DNA of 24,842 bases from Chlamydiota bacterium (GTDB lineage Bacteria; Chlamydiota; Chlamydiia; Chlamydiales; JAJFMK01), in NCBI GenBank assembly GCA_021772215.1, contig JAJFMK010000299.1:1-24842 (forward strand), written 5' to 3'. Positions 1 through 7,753 of the stretch are shown piece after piece; the first letter of the stretch is position 1; each line of letters begins with the position of its first letter. The position numbers and the translations under genes were made by a program. The notes under the pieces were generated by a model. The model searched no databases. It was not told where the DNA came from and was given only the letters and a program-made list of their open reading frames with translations.

Positions 1-295
1 CCCCCTTGCCCGCCTCGTCGACGCCGATGCGGGGGGTCATGTCAACATGAGCGTGCGGATTTGTATATTCAAACGTTCCTAGGATTTTTGGCTCCAAAAA
101 GAATTCGATGAATGGGGCCATCTCCTTGCCCTGAACGAGAAGCTTACCCGACGTGTAGAGCGTGCAGCTCACTCCCTGCTTTTTTGCGAGGAAGTGGGTA
201 TGGGGCGGTTTTGTGATCTCAAAACCCTCATCTTTTAGCCCCTCTAGGAGCTCCTCTTTTTTTCCAGGATCGAGGATAAACGTGTGACTAGGCAT
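1..295 (-). CDS. rnhC: Ribonuclease HIII, N-terminal part (runs off left edge)
   Basis: This is the first 98 codons of a minus-strand gene, read directly from the DNA; it is open to the edge of the window. RNase HIII cleaves the RNA strand of RNA-DNA hybrids. The first ~85 residues match the N-terminal substrate-binding (TBP-like) domain typical of RNase HIII rather than HII. The catalytic domain begins with RIGVDEAGKG at residues 89-98, where D93 and E94 are the first two metal-binding acidic residues. ATG at 295 was chosen; an in-frame ATG at 307 is an alternative, and the only SD-like sequence is a weak GGGA before 295. The gene lies 87 bases downstream of holB on the same strand, so it may be the end of the gyrase operon or have its own promoter. 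Chlamydiae are known to carry rnhC. The family call is firm; completeness cannot be judged. Confidence 0.88.
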   Translation of the reverse strand, partial: MPSHTFILDPGKKEELLEGLKDEGFEITKPPHTHFLAKKQGVSCTLYTSGKLLVQGKEMAPFIEFFLEPKILGTFEYTNPHAHVDMTPRIGVDEAGKG

Positions 296-382
296 AGTGA
301 ATCCCATTTTAACCTGAAGCGTCGAATTTTTGTAGCTCAAAAAGTTACGGGATTGATTTGCTGGGCTTTTTTGTAAACGCGT

Positions 383-1192
383 CTAGAAGCCAAGAAGTAG
401 AAAGAGCCTCTCTAGGCTGTTTTGAAGGGAGTTGGACCTCTCTAGGGCTAGGTGCGTCTCTTCAATGGACTTGATCACCTGTTCTAGGGGGAGGTGGTTT
501 TCTCTTTGGCGAGGGGCCCGGTGGGGATTAGCTTCTAAGTCGCGGTGCCAGGTTAGGATGGCGTCGAGAAGCTGATGCAGATCTTGTGACTGATGGAGAG
601 CCTCTTGGCCCTCCTCCTCTTTTGATAGCTTATCTTTTTTCTTTTCGATCTCTTTGACAATCTCAGCGAGCTCTTTTTTGAGGGCAAAGAAGTCGCCTGT
701 CGGGCCTCTATCGAGGATATCAACTGCTTTTTGGGTGAAGGACGCCCGTTCGTTAGAAGAAGTTTCAGATAGGGTGAACTGCTTACAGCGAGAGAGGATG
801 GTCGGCAGGAGGCGGTCGGGGCGATTTGTCAGGAGGAAGATGGTACACCAAGTAGGTGGCTCTTCGAAAGTTTTTAGAAGGGCGTTACTCGAGGTGGGTA
901 GCATCTTGTCCGCCTCTTCGACGATAATCACCATCTTCTTTGCAAGGTGAGGGGTTCGTTTTGCCTCGGCGCCGAGGCGGCGCATCTCTTCGATGGAGTG
1001 GAGCGCCAGCTTTCCTTGAGGGTGGAAGATGAGGAGGTCGGGATGGTCTAGCTTTTTGCTTTCAAGAAGGGCGGCGGCGACATTTAAGGCGATCTCATGC
1101 GATGATCTGGAGCCGAAGAGGGCGATCGTCTGGCCAGGGCCATTTTGGGTCAGCTGCAGAAGCTGCTTCTCTACAAAATCTGCTTTAGCCAT
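383..1192 (-). CDS. holB: DNA polymerase III delta-prime subunit
   Basis: Predicted 269-aa clamp-loader subunit of DNA polymerase III, acting with gamma/tau and delta to load the beta clamp. The visible signature is the central AAA+ segment: EEADKM at 92-97, then SSNALLKTFEEPP (101-113), then the sensor region LPTILSRCKQF (129-139) with the SRC motif typical of delta-prime and gamma subunits. The Walker A position (about 26-36) lacks the Gly-Lys-Ser/Thr of an active P-loop, and no zinc-binding cysteine cluster is seen; both agree with a non-ATPase delta-prime. The C-terminal third is highly charged and divergent. The start overlaps the 3' end of tmk by 22 bases, implying co-transcription and probably translational coupling. 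The tmk-holB pair is a common bacterial arrangement and, from memory, the chlamydial one. Confidence 0.87.
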   Translation of the reverse strand: MAKADFVEKQLLQLTQNGPGQTIALFGSRSSHEIALNVAAALLESKKLDHPDLLIFHPQGKLALHSIEEMRRLGAEAKRTPHLAKKMVIIVEEADKMLPTSSNALLKTFEEPPTWCTIFLLTNRPDRLLPTILSRCKQFTLSETSSNERASFTQKAVDILDRGPTGDFFALKKELAEIVKEIEKKKDKLSKEEEGQEALHQSQDLHQLLDAILTWHRDLEANPHRAPRQRENHLPLEQVIKSIEETHLALERSNSLQNSLERLFLLLGF

Positions 1193-1824
1193 TCTTGAAC
1201 GAGCTCCTCGGCGTGCCGTTTGACGGTGGCAGGCGCTTTCGTAGTGTCGATGATGCGGATCCGTTTGGGATCCTCTTTGGCCAGCTCCAAGAAGCCTTCG
1301 CGCACCTTTTCATGGAAGGAGAGGTCTTCTTGTTCGATGCGGTCGATTTGGTCGCCATTTTGGTCGTTGCGGCGGTGCGCACGTCGCACGCCGATCGAGG
1401 GCGGCACATCGAGGTAGAGGGTGAGGCTGGGGGAGAGGCATAGCGAGGCGATGTCGCAGAGATTTTGGACCTTTTTTTTGTCGAAGCCGCGCGCCGCCGC
1501 CTGGTATGCGATGGTGGAGTCATTGAAGCGGTCGCAGATCACAACCTTATCAGCCTCTAGAGCCGGTTTGATGAGTGTTTCGATATGTTGAGAGCGCGCC
1601 GCTAAGAAGAGGAAGAGCTCCGCCTCTTTACAGAGCGGCTCGGTAGGTTTCGGATGGAGTATGAGCTCGCGAAGCTCTTCGCCTAAGAAGGAGCCGCCCG
1701 GCTCGCGAGTGACTACCACTTCGACGCCGCGCTCTTGTAAAACAGTGGTCAAAAAGCGGATCAGGGTGGTCTTGCCAGCCCCTTCACCCCCTTCGATGGT
1801 TAAAAAGCGATTAGCTTTTGGCAT
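1171..1824 (-). CDS. tmk: Thymidylate kinase
   Basis: 217-aa dTMP kinase, which phosphorylates dTMP to dTDP in dTTP synthesis; this is the usual length. Motifs in order are the P-loop GGEGAGKTT (12-20), the TREPGG motif (39-44) that binds the nucleotides, and the DRFNDST segment (98-104) carrying the catalytic Asp-Arg pair. A lid region with several Arg residues (RRAHRRN) follows in the second half. The start codon lies inside the last codons of gyrA (14-base overlap) and the end overlaps holB by 22 bases, so the gene sits in a compact replication operon. The downstream part of the P-loop (GAGKTT) is standard, and nothing suggests inactivation. Confidence 0.95.
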   Translation of the reverse strand: MPKANRFLTIEGGEGAGKTTLIRFLTTVLQERGVEVVVTREPGGSFLGEELRELILHPKPTEPLCKEAELFLFLAARSQHIETLIKPALEADKVVICDRFNDSTIAYQAAARGFDKKKVQNLCDIASLCLSPSLTLYLDVPPSIGVRRAHRRNDQNGDQIDRIEQEDLSFHEKVREGFLELAKEDPKRIRIIDTTKAPATVKRHAEELVQEWLKQIL

Positions 1825-4345
1825 CTTCCTCAGCGACCTTGCCCTCTACTTTCTCTTCAACCTCAGCGACCTTACCTTCAGCTGTCTCTTCAACCTCTTC
1901 GTCGCTGCTCGTCTCCAGCTTCTGGAAGTCGATCAGCTGATCGCCGTTTTTAAGGTTGACCAGCTTGACCCCTTGCGTGCTGCGGCCCATGACGCGGATA
2001 TCTTTGATTGGAATGCGCACCGTCTGGCCTACGGAGGAGATTAGGAGCACGGAGTCGTCGTCGGTGACAACCTGAGCGCCCAAGACAAGGCCGTTACGTT
2101 CGCTTGTGATAATGGAGCGCACGCCGACGCCGCCGCGGTTGGTCTCGCGGAACTCATCGACGAGGGAGCGTTTGCCAAAGCCCTTCTCGCAGACGATCAG
2201 CAAAGACTCATCGCCGTTGACGACAGCGCAGCTGATGACTCTATCATTATCGGCCTTGAGGCTCGCGCCGCGTACGCCGCGTGCCGTTCTGCCCATGCAG
2301 CGCACCTTAGATTCGTTAAAGCGTACCGCCATCCCTTGGTGGGTAAAGAGCATCACCTGCTGATTCTCTTTGACGAGGTGGGTAGCTAAAAGCTCGTCCC
2401 CTTCGTCAATATCGAGAGCGATGATCCCTTTGCGGCGGATGTTGCTGTAATCTTTTAGAGAGCTCTTTTTGACGACGCCATTCATTGTGGCCATCAAGAT
2501 GCACGCCTCCTCTTCGAAGCTGGCGACACGAAGCACAGCGGCGATTTTCTCTTCCGGCTTGATGTCTTCGAGCATATTGATGAGTGGTCTTCCCTTCGCT
2601 TTGCGGCTCGCCTCGGGGATCTGCCACACTTTAAGCCAGTAGCAGCGACCTAAGGAAGTGAAGATCATCAGCGTCTCATGGCTGTTGGCTGTGTAGAGCG
2701 CTTTGATCGAATCCTCCTCTTTACGCATTTGGAAGCCGCTGACACCAGCGCCGCCTCTTTTCTGCTCACGGAAGGTGTCAAGGGGCATTCTTTTGATGTA
2801 GTCATCGTTAGAGACAGTGATGATCATTGTCTCGTTGGCGATAAGATCCTCCATGTTCATCTCAGTCTCCATCGCTACCATATTGGTTTTGCGGGGGGAC
2901 TTATGTTTGGTGCGGATCTCTTCGAGCTCTGCTTTAATGATGTCACGCACCATCGATTCGTTGGCGAGGATCTCTTTGAAGTGGGCGATCTTGGCGAGAA
3001 GTTCATCATATTCATTTTGGATCTTGTCGCGCTCTAGGGCTGTTAGCTGATAGAGACGAAGGTCTAAGACGGCTGTCGCCTGCTTATCGGTAAACTGAAA
3101 GCGGTTGATGAGGAGCTCTTTGGCCTCCTCTTTGGATTGGCTAGCGCGGATCAGCTTCACAACTTCGTCAAGATGGTCGATCGCTTTGAGGTAACCTTCA
3201 AGGATATGAGCTCGCGCCTCGGCGCGGTTTAGCTCATAGCGGGTTCTTCGTCTCACTACCTCGATGCGGTGGTCGATCCAGGCGGTGATCATCTCCTTGA
3301 TCGTCATCAGGCGCGGCATGCCCTTATCAAGAGCGAGCATATTACAGCTGAAAGTGATCGAGAGGTCGGTGTGCTTGTAGAGCTGATTGATGATCACCTC
3401 TGGCATCTCGCCTCTCTTAAGTTCGAAGACGATGCGCATTCCCTGTTTGTCAGACTCATCGCGCAGGTCGGAGATACCGGTGATGCTCTTGCTGTTGACT
3501 AGGTCGGCGACATATTCTATAAGGCGCGATTTGTTGACGTTGTAGGGGATCTCGGAGACGACAAGCATTTCACGATCTTTTTGGCCCGGCATCGGCTCCA
3601 CGTCGATCACACCACGTAGTGTGAGGCGCCCTTTTCCGCCATGGTACGCCTCTTTGATACCGCGAAGGCCACAGATGGTACCTCCCGTGGGGAAGTCGGG
3701 GCCCGGCATCTCCTGCATGATCTCTTCGATAGTGGTCGCCGGGTTGTCAATGACAAGGGTTGTCGCGCGGATCAGTTCTTCGAGGTTATGGGGTGGGATG
3801 CTAGTAGCCATTCCGACCGCAATACCGGAAGAGCCGTTACAGAGAAGGTTCGGAAATTTTGAAGGAAAGACAGTCGGCTCTTTTTTGGTCTCGTCATAGT
3901 TTGGGACCATGTCGACGGTCTCTTTTTCGAGATCCTCCATCAGCTGCATCGAGGCGTGAGTTAGGCGCGCCTCAGTATAACGCATCGCCGCTGGTGGGTC
4001 GCCGTCAACAGAGCCGAAGTTACCCTGGCCGTCGACGAGGTTGTAGCGCATCACCCAATTTTGCGCCATACGGACGAGGGTCGGGTAGATCACCTGCTCA
4101 CCATGCGGGTGGAAGTCACCAGAGGTGTCACCGGAGATCTTGGCGCACTTACGATGTTTGCCACCGGGCGAGAGGCTAAGAAGCTTCATAGCATAGAGGA
4201 TACGCCGCTGCGACGGCTTGAGGCCGTCACGCGCATCGGGCAGCGCTCTAGAGATGATAACAGACATCGAGTAGCGCAAATAGCTCTCGCGCATCTCATC
4301 TTCGACATTACGTGGGACGATTGTTTCGTTTTCGGTGTATGACAT
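1811..4345 (-). CDS. gyrA: DNA gyrase subunit A
   Basis: 844-aa type II topoisomerase subunit that cuts and rejoins DNA; with GyrB it introduces negative supercoils. The breakage-reunion domain holds the catalytic tyrosine Y123 in AAMRYTEARLT. The C-terminal beta-pinwheel carries a GyrA-box, QKRGGAG at 528-534, which separates gyrase from topoisomerase IV ParC. The quinolone-determining segment reads HPHGEQVIYP (79-88), with Q84 and P88 at the places of E. coli Ser83 and Asp87. The last ~30 residues are very acidic and come from a 33-bp tandem duplication. An SD (AAGGAAG) sits just before the ATG. The gene follows gyrB by 14 bases and overlaps tmk by 14. Chlamydiae usually have a second gyrA/parC-like pair elsewhere; the box favours true gyrA here. 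Confidence 0.96.
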   Translation of the reverse strand: MSYTENETIVPRNVEDEMRESYLRYSMSVIISRALPDARDGLKPSQRRILYAMKLLSLSPGGKHRKCAKISGDTSGDFHPHGEQVIYPTLVRMAQNWVMRYNLVDGQGNFGSVDGDPPAAMRYTEARLTHASMQLMEDLEKETVDMVPNYDETKKEPTVFPSKFPNLLCNGSSGIAVGMATSIPPHNLEELIRATTLVIDNPATTIEEIMQEMPGPDFPTGGTICGLRGIKEAYHGGKGRLTLRGVIDVEPMPGQKDREMLVVSEIPYNVNKSRLIEYVADLVNSKSITGISDLRDESDKQGMRIVFELKRGEMPEVIINQLYKHTDLSITFSCNMLALDKGMPRLMTIKEMITAWIDHRIEVVRRRTRYELNRAEARAHILEGYLKAIDHLDEVVKLIRASQSKEEAKELLINRFQFTDKQATAVLDLRLYQLTALERDKIQNEYDELLAKIAHFKEILANESMVRDIIKAELEEIRTKHKSPRKTNMVAMETEMNMEDLIANETMIITVSNDDYIKRMPLDTFREQKRGGAGVSGFQMRKEEDSIKALYTANSHETLMIFTSLGRCYWLKVWQIPEASRKAKGRPLINMLEDIKPEEKIAAVLRVASFEEEACILMATMNGVVKKSSLKDYSNIRRKGIIALDIDEGDELLATHLVKENQQVMLFTHQGMAVRFNESKVRCMGRTARGVRGASLKADNDRVISCAVVNGDESLLIVCEKGFGKRSLVDEFRETNRGGVGVRSIITSERNGLVLGAQVVTDDDSVLLISSVGQTVRIPIKDIRVMGRSTQGVKLVNLKNGDQLIDFQKLETSSDEEVEETAEGKVAEVEEKVEGKVAEEDAKS
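1828..1893. repeat. Two 33-bp direct tandem repeats in the 3' end of gyrA
   Basis: Positions 1828-1860 and 1861-1893 are imperfect copies of one 33-bp unit beginning CCTCAGCGACCTT and ending CTCTTCAA. Because 33 is a multiple of three, the duplication keeps the gyrA frame and encodes two near-identical 11-residue acidic units (VEETAEGKVAE and VEEKVEGKVAE on the coding strand). It lies just upstream of the tmk start at 1824, so the expansion lengthened GyrA without disturbing tmk. Confidence 0.85.
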
Positions 4346-4359
4346 GTTGGTTTTCTTCC

Positions 4360-6882
4360 TTAAATATCTAGATTTTTCACTGAGAGAGCGTGCTGTTCAA
4401 TAAAGGCGCGTCGCGGCGGCACCTCCTCTCCCATGAGCATCGTAAACATATGGTCGGCGCCGATGGCGTCAGGCAGAGTCACCTTAACAAGGGTTCTCTC
4501 ATCAGGATCCATCGTCGTCTCCCAGAGCTGGTCAGCGTTCATCTCACCAAGACCTTTATAGCGCTGAATCTCGATCCCTTTACGGCCATTGCTGCGAAGA
4601 AAGTCCATCGCGCTTTTAAGCGTATGAAAGGGGCCCATTTTTTCACCATCTTCGGTGATTTCGATCAGCTCGCCATCGGATATTGAGTAGTTTGAAGGAT
4701 TAAAATGATAAGCGCTCAACTTTTCGACGATCTCTTTGAGCTGCTCTGGTTCATAGATCTCCATATAGCCGAGCGGCATCGGCTGAAAGTCGCGCATGTC
4801 GTCGGTCACCTCGTTTTCCGGAATCTCGCTCAGCTGCTGTTCATGGCGTGCGCGCTGTCTCTCTTCATCTTCATCAGAGAACCCTCTTAGCTCCTCATTG
4901 GTGAAGAGATAGTGTGCTTTTTCGTCGCGGTTGACGAGATAGAGAGGGTAGGAGCCGTGATTTTTTTGAATTTGTAAGAACTCGTTAAAGGCAAGGCCCT
5001 TCTTTTCAATACGATGTATGAACGACTCAAGTTCAGAGATAGTCTCTAGGAGCTTTTTAATCTCTTCGATCGAGAGCGGTTCCTCTCTTTTAGGTAGCTT
5101 CACAGTGACATCACCGATACCAAGCTCGAGTAGATAGCTATTCATCTCCTTTTCGGAGTGGATGTAGCGGCTCTCTTTTTTACGGCTGACGCGGTAGAGT
5201 GGCGGCTGCGCAATGTAGATGAAGTTGTTCTCGATCAGCGCCGGCATATGGCGGTAAAAGAAGGTGAGCAGAAGTGTGCGGATGTGGGAGCCGTCGACGT
5301 CGGCGTCAGTCATGATGATGATTTTGTGGTAGCGCAGCTTCTCGAGATGGAAACCCTCTTTACCGATGCCGCATCCTAGGGCGGAGATCATTGTCCCCAC
5401 TTCGGTGTTACGTAGGACCTTATCGAGACGCGCCTTTTCGACGTTTAGAATCTTACCGCGGATCGGTAGGATCGCCTGGAAGCGGCGGTCGCGGCCCGAC
5501 TTCGCAGAGCCGCCCGCGGAGTCTCCCTCGACGATATAGATTTCGCATAGAGAGGGATTCTTCTCTTGACAGTCGGAGAGCTTTCCGGGAAGGCGCGCTG
5601 TATCAAGGGCGCTCTTTCTTAAAGTGAGTTCGCGCGCTCTTTTTGCCGCCTCTCTTGCCTTGGCTGCCAGTATCGCCTTTTCTGAAATCGTCTTGGCGAT
5701 CTGCGGATGTTCATCTAGATAGACTGTGAGTTCTTCACCGACGATTACCTGAGCGATCGAGGCGACATCGCTGTTGCCGAGGCGCTGCTTTGTCTGCCCC
5801 TCAAACTGCGGATTAGGTACCTTTACAGAGACAACGGCCGTTAACCCTTCGCGCATGTCATCGCCGGAGATAGAGAGTTTGTCGCGCAGCAGATTTTTGG
5901 TCTTTATATAGTTATTGAGAACGCGTGTTAGCGCTGTTGAGAAACCGGTTAGGTGCGTTCCCCCTTGGTGGGTGGAGATGTTGTTGACATAGGAGTAGAT
6001 GGTTTCGTTGTAGCCGTCGTTCCACTGCATCGCCACCTCAAACTCAACTGGTCCATCGTCGCCTTCACGGACGCCATGGAAGTAGACCGGATCGGGGAAG
6101 AGTGGCTTTTTGTTCTCGTTGAGGTAGGTGACGAAGGACTTTAGACCTCCTGAGTAGCGGAAGTGTAGATCCTCTTTCTCCTTGTCGCGCTCGTCGCGGA
6201 AGTGGATCGAGACGCCGCGGGTTAAGAAGGCTAGCTCACGAAATCTCTTTGCTAAGAGATCATACTCAAATTCAGTGACGCGCATGACGCTGCTATCAGG
6301 CAGAAACTTCACTCTGGTTCCGCGCTTGTTGGTCTCACCCTTCTCTGTCAGAGGCTCAATCATCTTACCTTTAGAGAAGGCCATCTCATAGATCACCCCA
6401 TCTTTATAGACCTGCACCTCAAGGCGCTCTGAGAGGGCGTTGACACAAGAGACACCAACGCCGTGAAGACCTCCGGAGACCTTATAGGTATCTTTGTCGA
6501 ACTTTCCTCCCGCGTGGAGTATTGTCATTACAACTTCGAGGGCGGTAACCTCGCGACCCTGCTTCTTTGACTCTTTCTCATGTCGTTGAATTGGGATACC
6601 GCGGCCATTATCCTCAATTTCGCAGGTGCCGTCTGGACGAAGGGTGATTGAAATCTCCGTGCAAAAGCCGGCGAGGGCTTCGTCGATACAGTTGTCGATC
6701 ACCTCATAGACCAGCTGATGAAGACCGTTTGCTCCTTGGTCTCCCACGTACATTCCGGGGCGTTCACGGACCGCCTGCAGCCCCTCTAATACGGTAATTG
6801 AGCTGGCGTCGTAATTTTTCGGCTCTTTTTTTGTCATATCTTTATCTTGGAGTAATTCTTCTGATTCTAGCGTCTCTGTCAT
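4360..6882 (-). CDS. gyrB: DNA gyrase subunit B
   Basis: 840-aa ATPase subunit of gyrase. The GHKL ATPase domain shows EVIDNCIDEA (E60 as catalytic base), DNGRGIP (91-97) and GGLHGVGVSCVNAL (137-150). The transducer domain follows, with the QTKQRLGN switch-lysine loop near 363-370. The TOPRIM domain has EGDSAGG (452-458) and DADVDG (526-531), the metal-binding residues. The end has the conserved QRYKGLGEMN. An insert of roughly 150-170 residues between TOPRIM and the tail resembles that of Gram-negative GyrB and explains the length. A start at the internal Met16 is possible, since conserved sequence begins only at about residue 25; neither ATG has a strong SD. The gene starts 4 bases after the DUF721 gene and ends 14 bases before gyrA, so the three are surely co-transcribed. 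Confidence 0.96.
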   Translation of the reverse strand: MTETLESEELLQDKDMTKKEPKNYDASSITVLEGLQAVRERPGMYVGDQGANGLHQLVYEVIDNCIDEALAGFCTEISITLRPDGTCEIEDNGRGIPIQRHEKESKKQGREVTALEVVMTILHAGGKFDKDTYKVSGGLHGVGVSCVNALSERLEVQVYKDGVIYEMAFSKGKMIEPLTEKGETNKRGTRVKFLPDSSVMRVTEFEYDLLAKRFRELAFLTRGVSIHFRDERDKEKEDLHFRYSGGLKSFVTYLNENKKPLFPDPVYFHGVREGDDGPVEFEVAMQWNDGYNETIYSYVNNISTHQGGTHLTGFSTALTRVLNNYIKTKNLLRDKLSISGDDMREGLTAVVSVKVPNPQFEGQTKQRLGNSDVASIAQVIVGEELTVYLDEHPQIAKTISEKAILAAKAREAAKRARELTLRKSALDTARLPGKLSDCQEKNPSLCEIYIVEGDSAGGSAKSGRDRRFQAILPIRGKILNVEKARLDKVLRNTEVGTMISALGCGIGKEGFHLEKLRYHKIIIMTDADVDGSHIRTLLLTFFYRHMPALIENNFIYIAQPPLYRVSRKKESRYIHSEKEMNSYLLELGIGDVTVKLPKREEPLSIEEIKKLLETISELESFIHRIEKKGLAFNEFLQIQKNHGSYPLYLVNRDEKAHYLFTNEELRGFSDEDEERQRARHEQQLSEIPENEVTDDMRDFQPMPLGYMEIYEPEQLKEIVEKLSAYHFNPSNYSISDGELIEITEDGEKMGPFHTLKSAMDFLRSNGRKGIEIQRYKGLGEMNADQLWETTMDPDERTLVKVTLPDAIGADHMFTMLMGEEVPPRRAFIEQHALSVKNLDI

Positions 6883-6886
6883 CCAC

Positions 6887-7255
6887 TCAACCTATGCGAA
6901 ATTGAATTGTCTTGATATTAGTCTTAGGAAAGCGCTTCTGTAGCGCGGATAGTAATTTTGGTCTCTCGTAACTGTGGAGCAAACTATAGAGAGAGGCGTT
7001 TTTGACGCGCACCGTAAGCACTCCATCGGCAAAGGAGAGAGCTTCGGTCATTGGCGCTAATTTGGGCCCGATCACTTCAGGCCAGGAGATTAAAAGGAGG
7101 TCTGGTCTCTGTTGGTATGAGGTGAAGAGACGGCCCTTCATTTCAAGGGTCAGATCCTTGATATGATGCTGAGTATTATCGGTTCCATCGTAGTTTCTAG
7201 GGTTGCGTCTTCGACTCATACAGGGCGTATTTCTTTTCCTTTGCGTAAGAGCCAT
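6887..7255 (-). CDS. DUF721 / DciA-like protein
   Basis: 122-aa small basic protein. After an Arg/Asn-rich N-terminus of ~30 residues, the pattern W-PEVIGPKLAPMT, then FADGVLTVRVKNASL and a hydrophobic LLSALQKRFP matches DUF721. In other bacteria members of this family (DciA) act with the replicative helicase DnaB in place of DnaC/DnaI loaders, and are often encoded beside gyrB, as here. Chlamydia has a DUF721 gene in the same place, from memory. A helicase-loading role is therefore plausible but inferred. Start choice is uncertain: ATG 7255 overlaps a TAAAAT that could be a -10 element, and ATG 7219 (Met13) would give a 110-aa protein; neither has a convincing SD. It is the first gene of the gyrB-gyrA-tmk-holB operon. 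Confidence 0.82.
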   Translation of the reverse strand: MALTQRKRNTPCMSRRRNPRNYDGTDNTQHHIKDLTLEMKGRLFTSYQQRPDLLLISWPEVIGPKLAPMTEALSFADGVLTVRVKNASLYSLLHSYERPKLLSALQKRFPKTNIKTIQFRIG

Positions 7256-7284
7256 TTTACCACAGATGGGGCAATAGTTGACAA
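7254..7284 (-). promoter_or_regulatory. Candidate promoter of the DUF721-gyrB-gyrA-tmk-holB operon
   Basis: On the minus strand TTGTCA (7284-7279) is followed after 19 bases by TAAAAT (7259-7254). The hexamers are good but the spacing is 2 bases longer than ideal. If used, transcription would begin near 7247, inside the longest reading frame, and translation of the DUF721 protein would have to start at Met13 (7219). The gap to the divergent FliO-like gene is only about 50 bases, so the promoters of both transcripts must be packed here. A perfect TTGACA lies on the plus strand at 7278-7283, but no matching -10 is visible for it. Confidence 0.35.
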
Positions 7285-7313
7285 CAAAATATCTCTGGTA
7301 GAAAGTGAGTTTT

Positions 7314-7724
7314 ATGGATAGACAAATTTTCAGATGGATTGCACTCTTCTCTCTTTTCGTTTTACCACTCGTTGCTCAAGAGGAGCCGAGGTACGACCCT
7401 CTCCAAGATCCCGATTTTCTTATTGAGGAGCCAATAGGTGCGCCGCCCGCTGAGGTGGAGGAGACCAGTTTCTTAACTGCTCTGGCCAATCTGCTTTTGG
7501 TTTTAGTAGGTCTTATTGCTCTTCTTTTAGGCGCAGCATACCTCGTCAAAAAGTTGCGTCACCAACAGTTTCAAGGTCTCAACAAAACCAGCGAGGTGAT
7601 GATCTTAGAGCGCCGCTCTCTCTCTCCAAAGGCAGCTCTTTATCTCGTTGAAATTAAGGGAGAGCGCTTTCTAATAGGGGAATCTCCTCAGGGTCTTGTC
7701 TCTTTTTCAAAGATTGACGAGTAG
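7314..7724 (+). CDS. FliO-like single-pass membrane protein
   Basis: 136 aa from ATG 7314; an in-frame GTG at 7305 would add three residues. It has an N-terminal signal sequence (hydrophobic core IALFSLFVLPLVA, then QEE), a short acidic/proline-rich linker, one strong membrane helix (about residues 56-77, LLLVLVGLIALLLGAAYLV) and a ~55-residue cytosolic domain. That domain has ILERRSLSPKAALYLVEIKG and RFLIGESPQGL, the pattern of the FliO/MopB family. FliO assists assembly of the FliP/Q/R export gate in flagella. Chlamydiae have no flagella but keep several flagellar-type export proteins besides their type III system, so a role in export-gate assembly is an inference. It stands divergent from the gyrase operon and 29 bases before the paralogue array, without a terminator between. 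Confidence 0.68.
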   Translation: MDRQIFRWIALFSLFVLPLVAQEEPRYDPLQDPDFLIEEPIGAPPAEVEETSFLTALANLLLVLVGLIALLLGAAYLVKKLRHQQFQGLNKTSEVMILERRSLSPKAALYLVEIKGERFLIGESPQGLVSFSKIDE

Positions 7725-7753
7725 TTCTCATTTAAGTTAATGTCGCGGATGCG

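Noticed and set aside
1661..2044. Long open frames antisense to gyrA, gyrB and tmk.
   Set aside because: They lie opposite strongly conserved coding sequence, have no SD or recognisable domains, and are expected in GC-richer genes.
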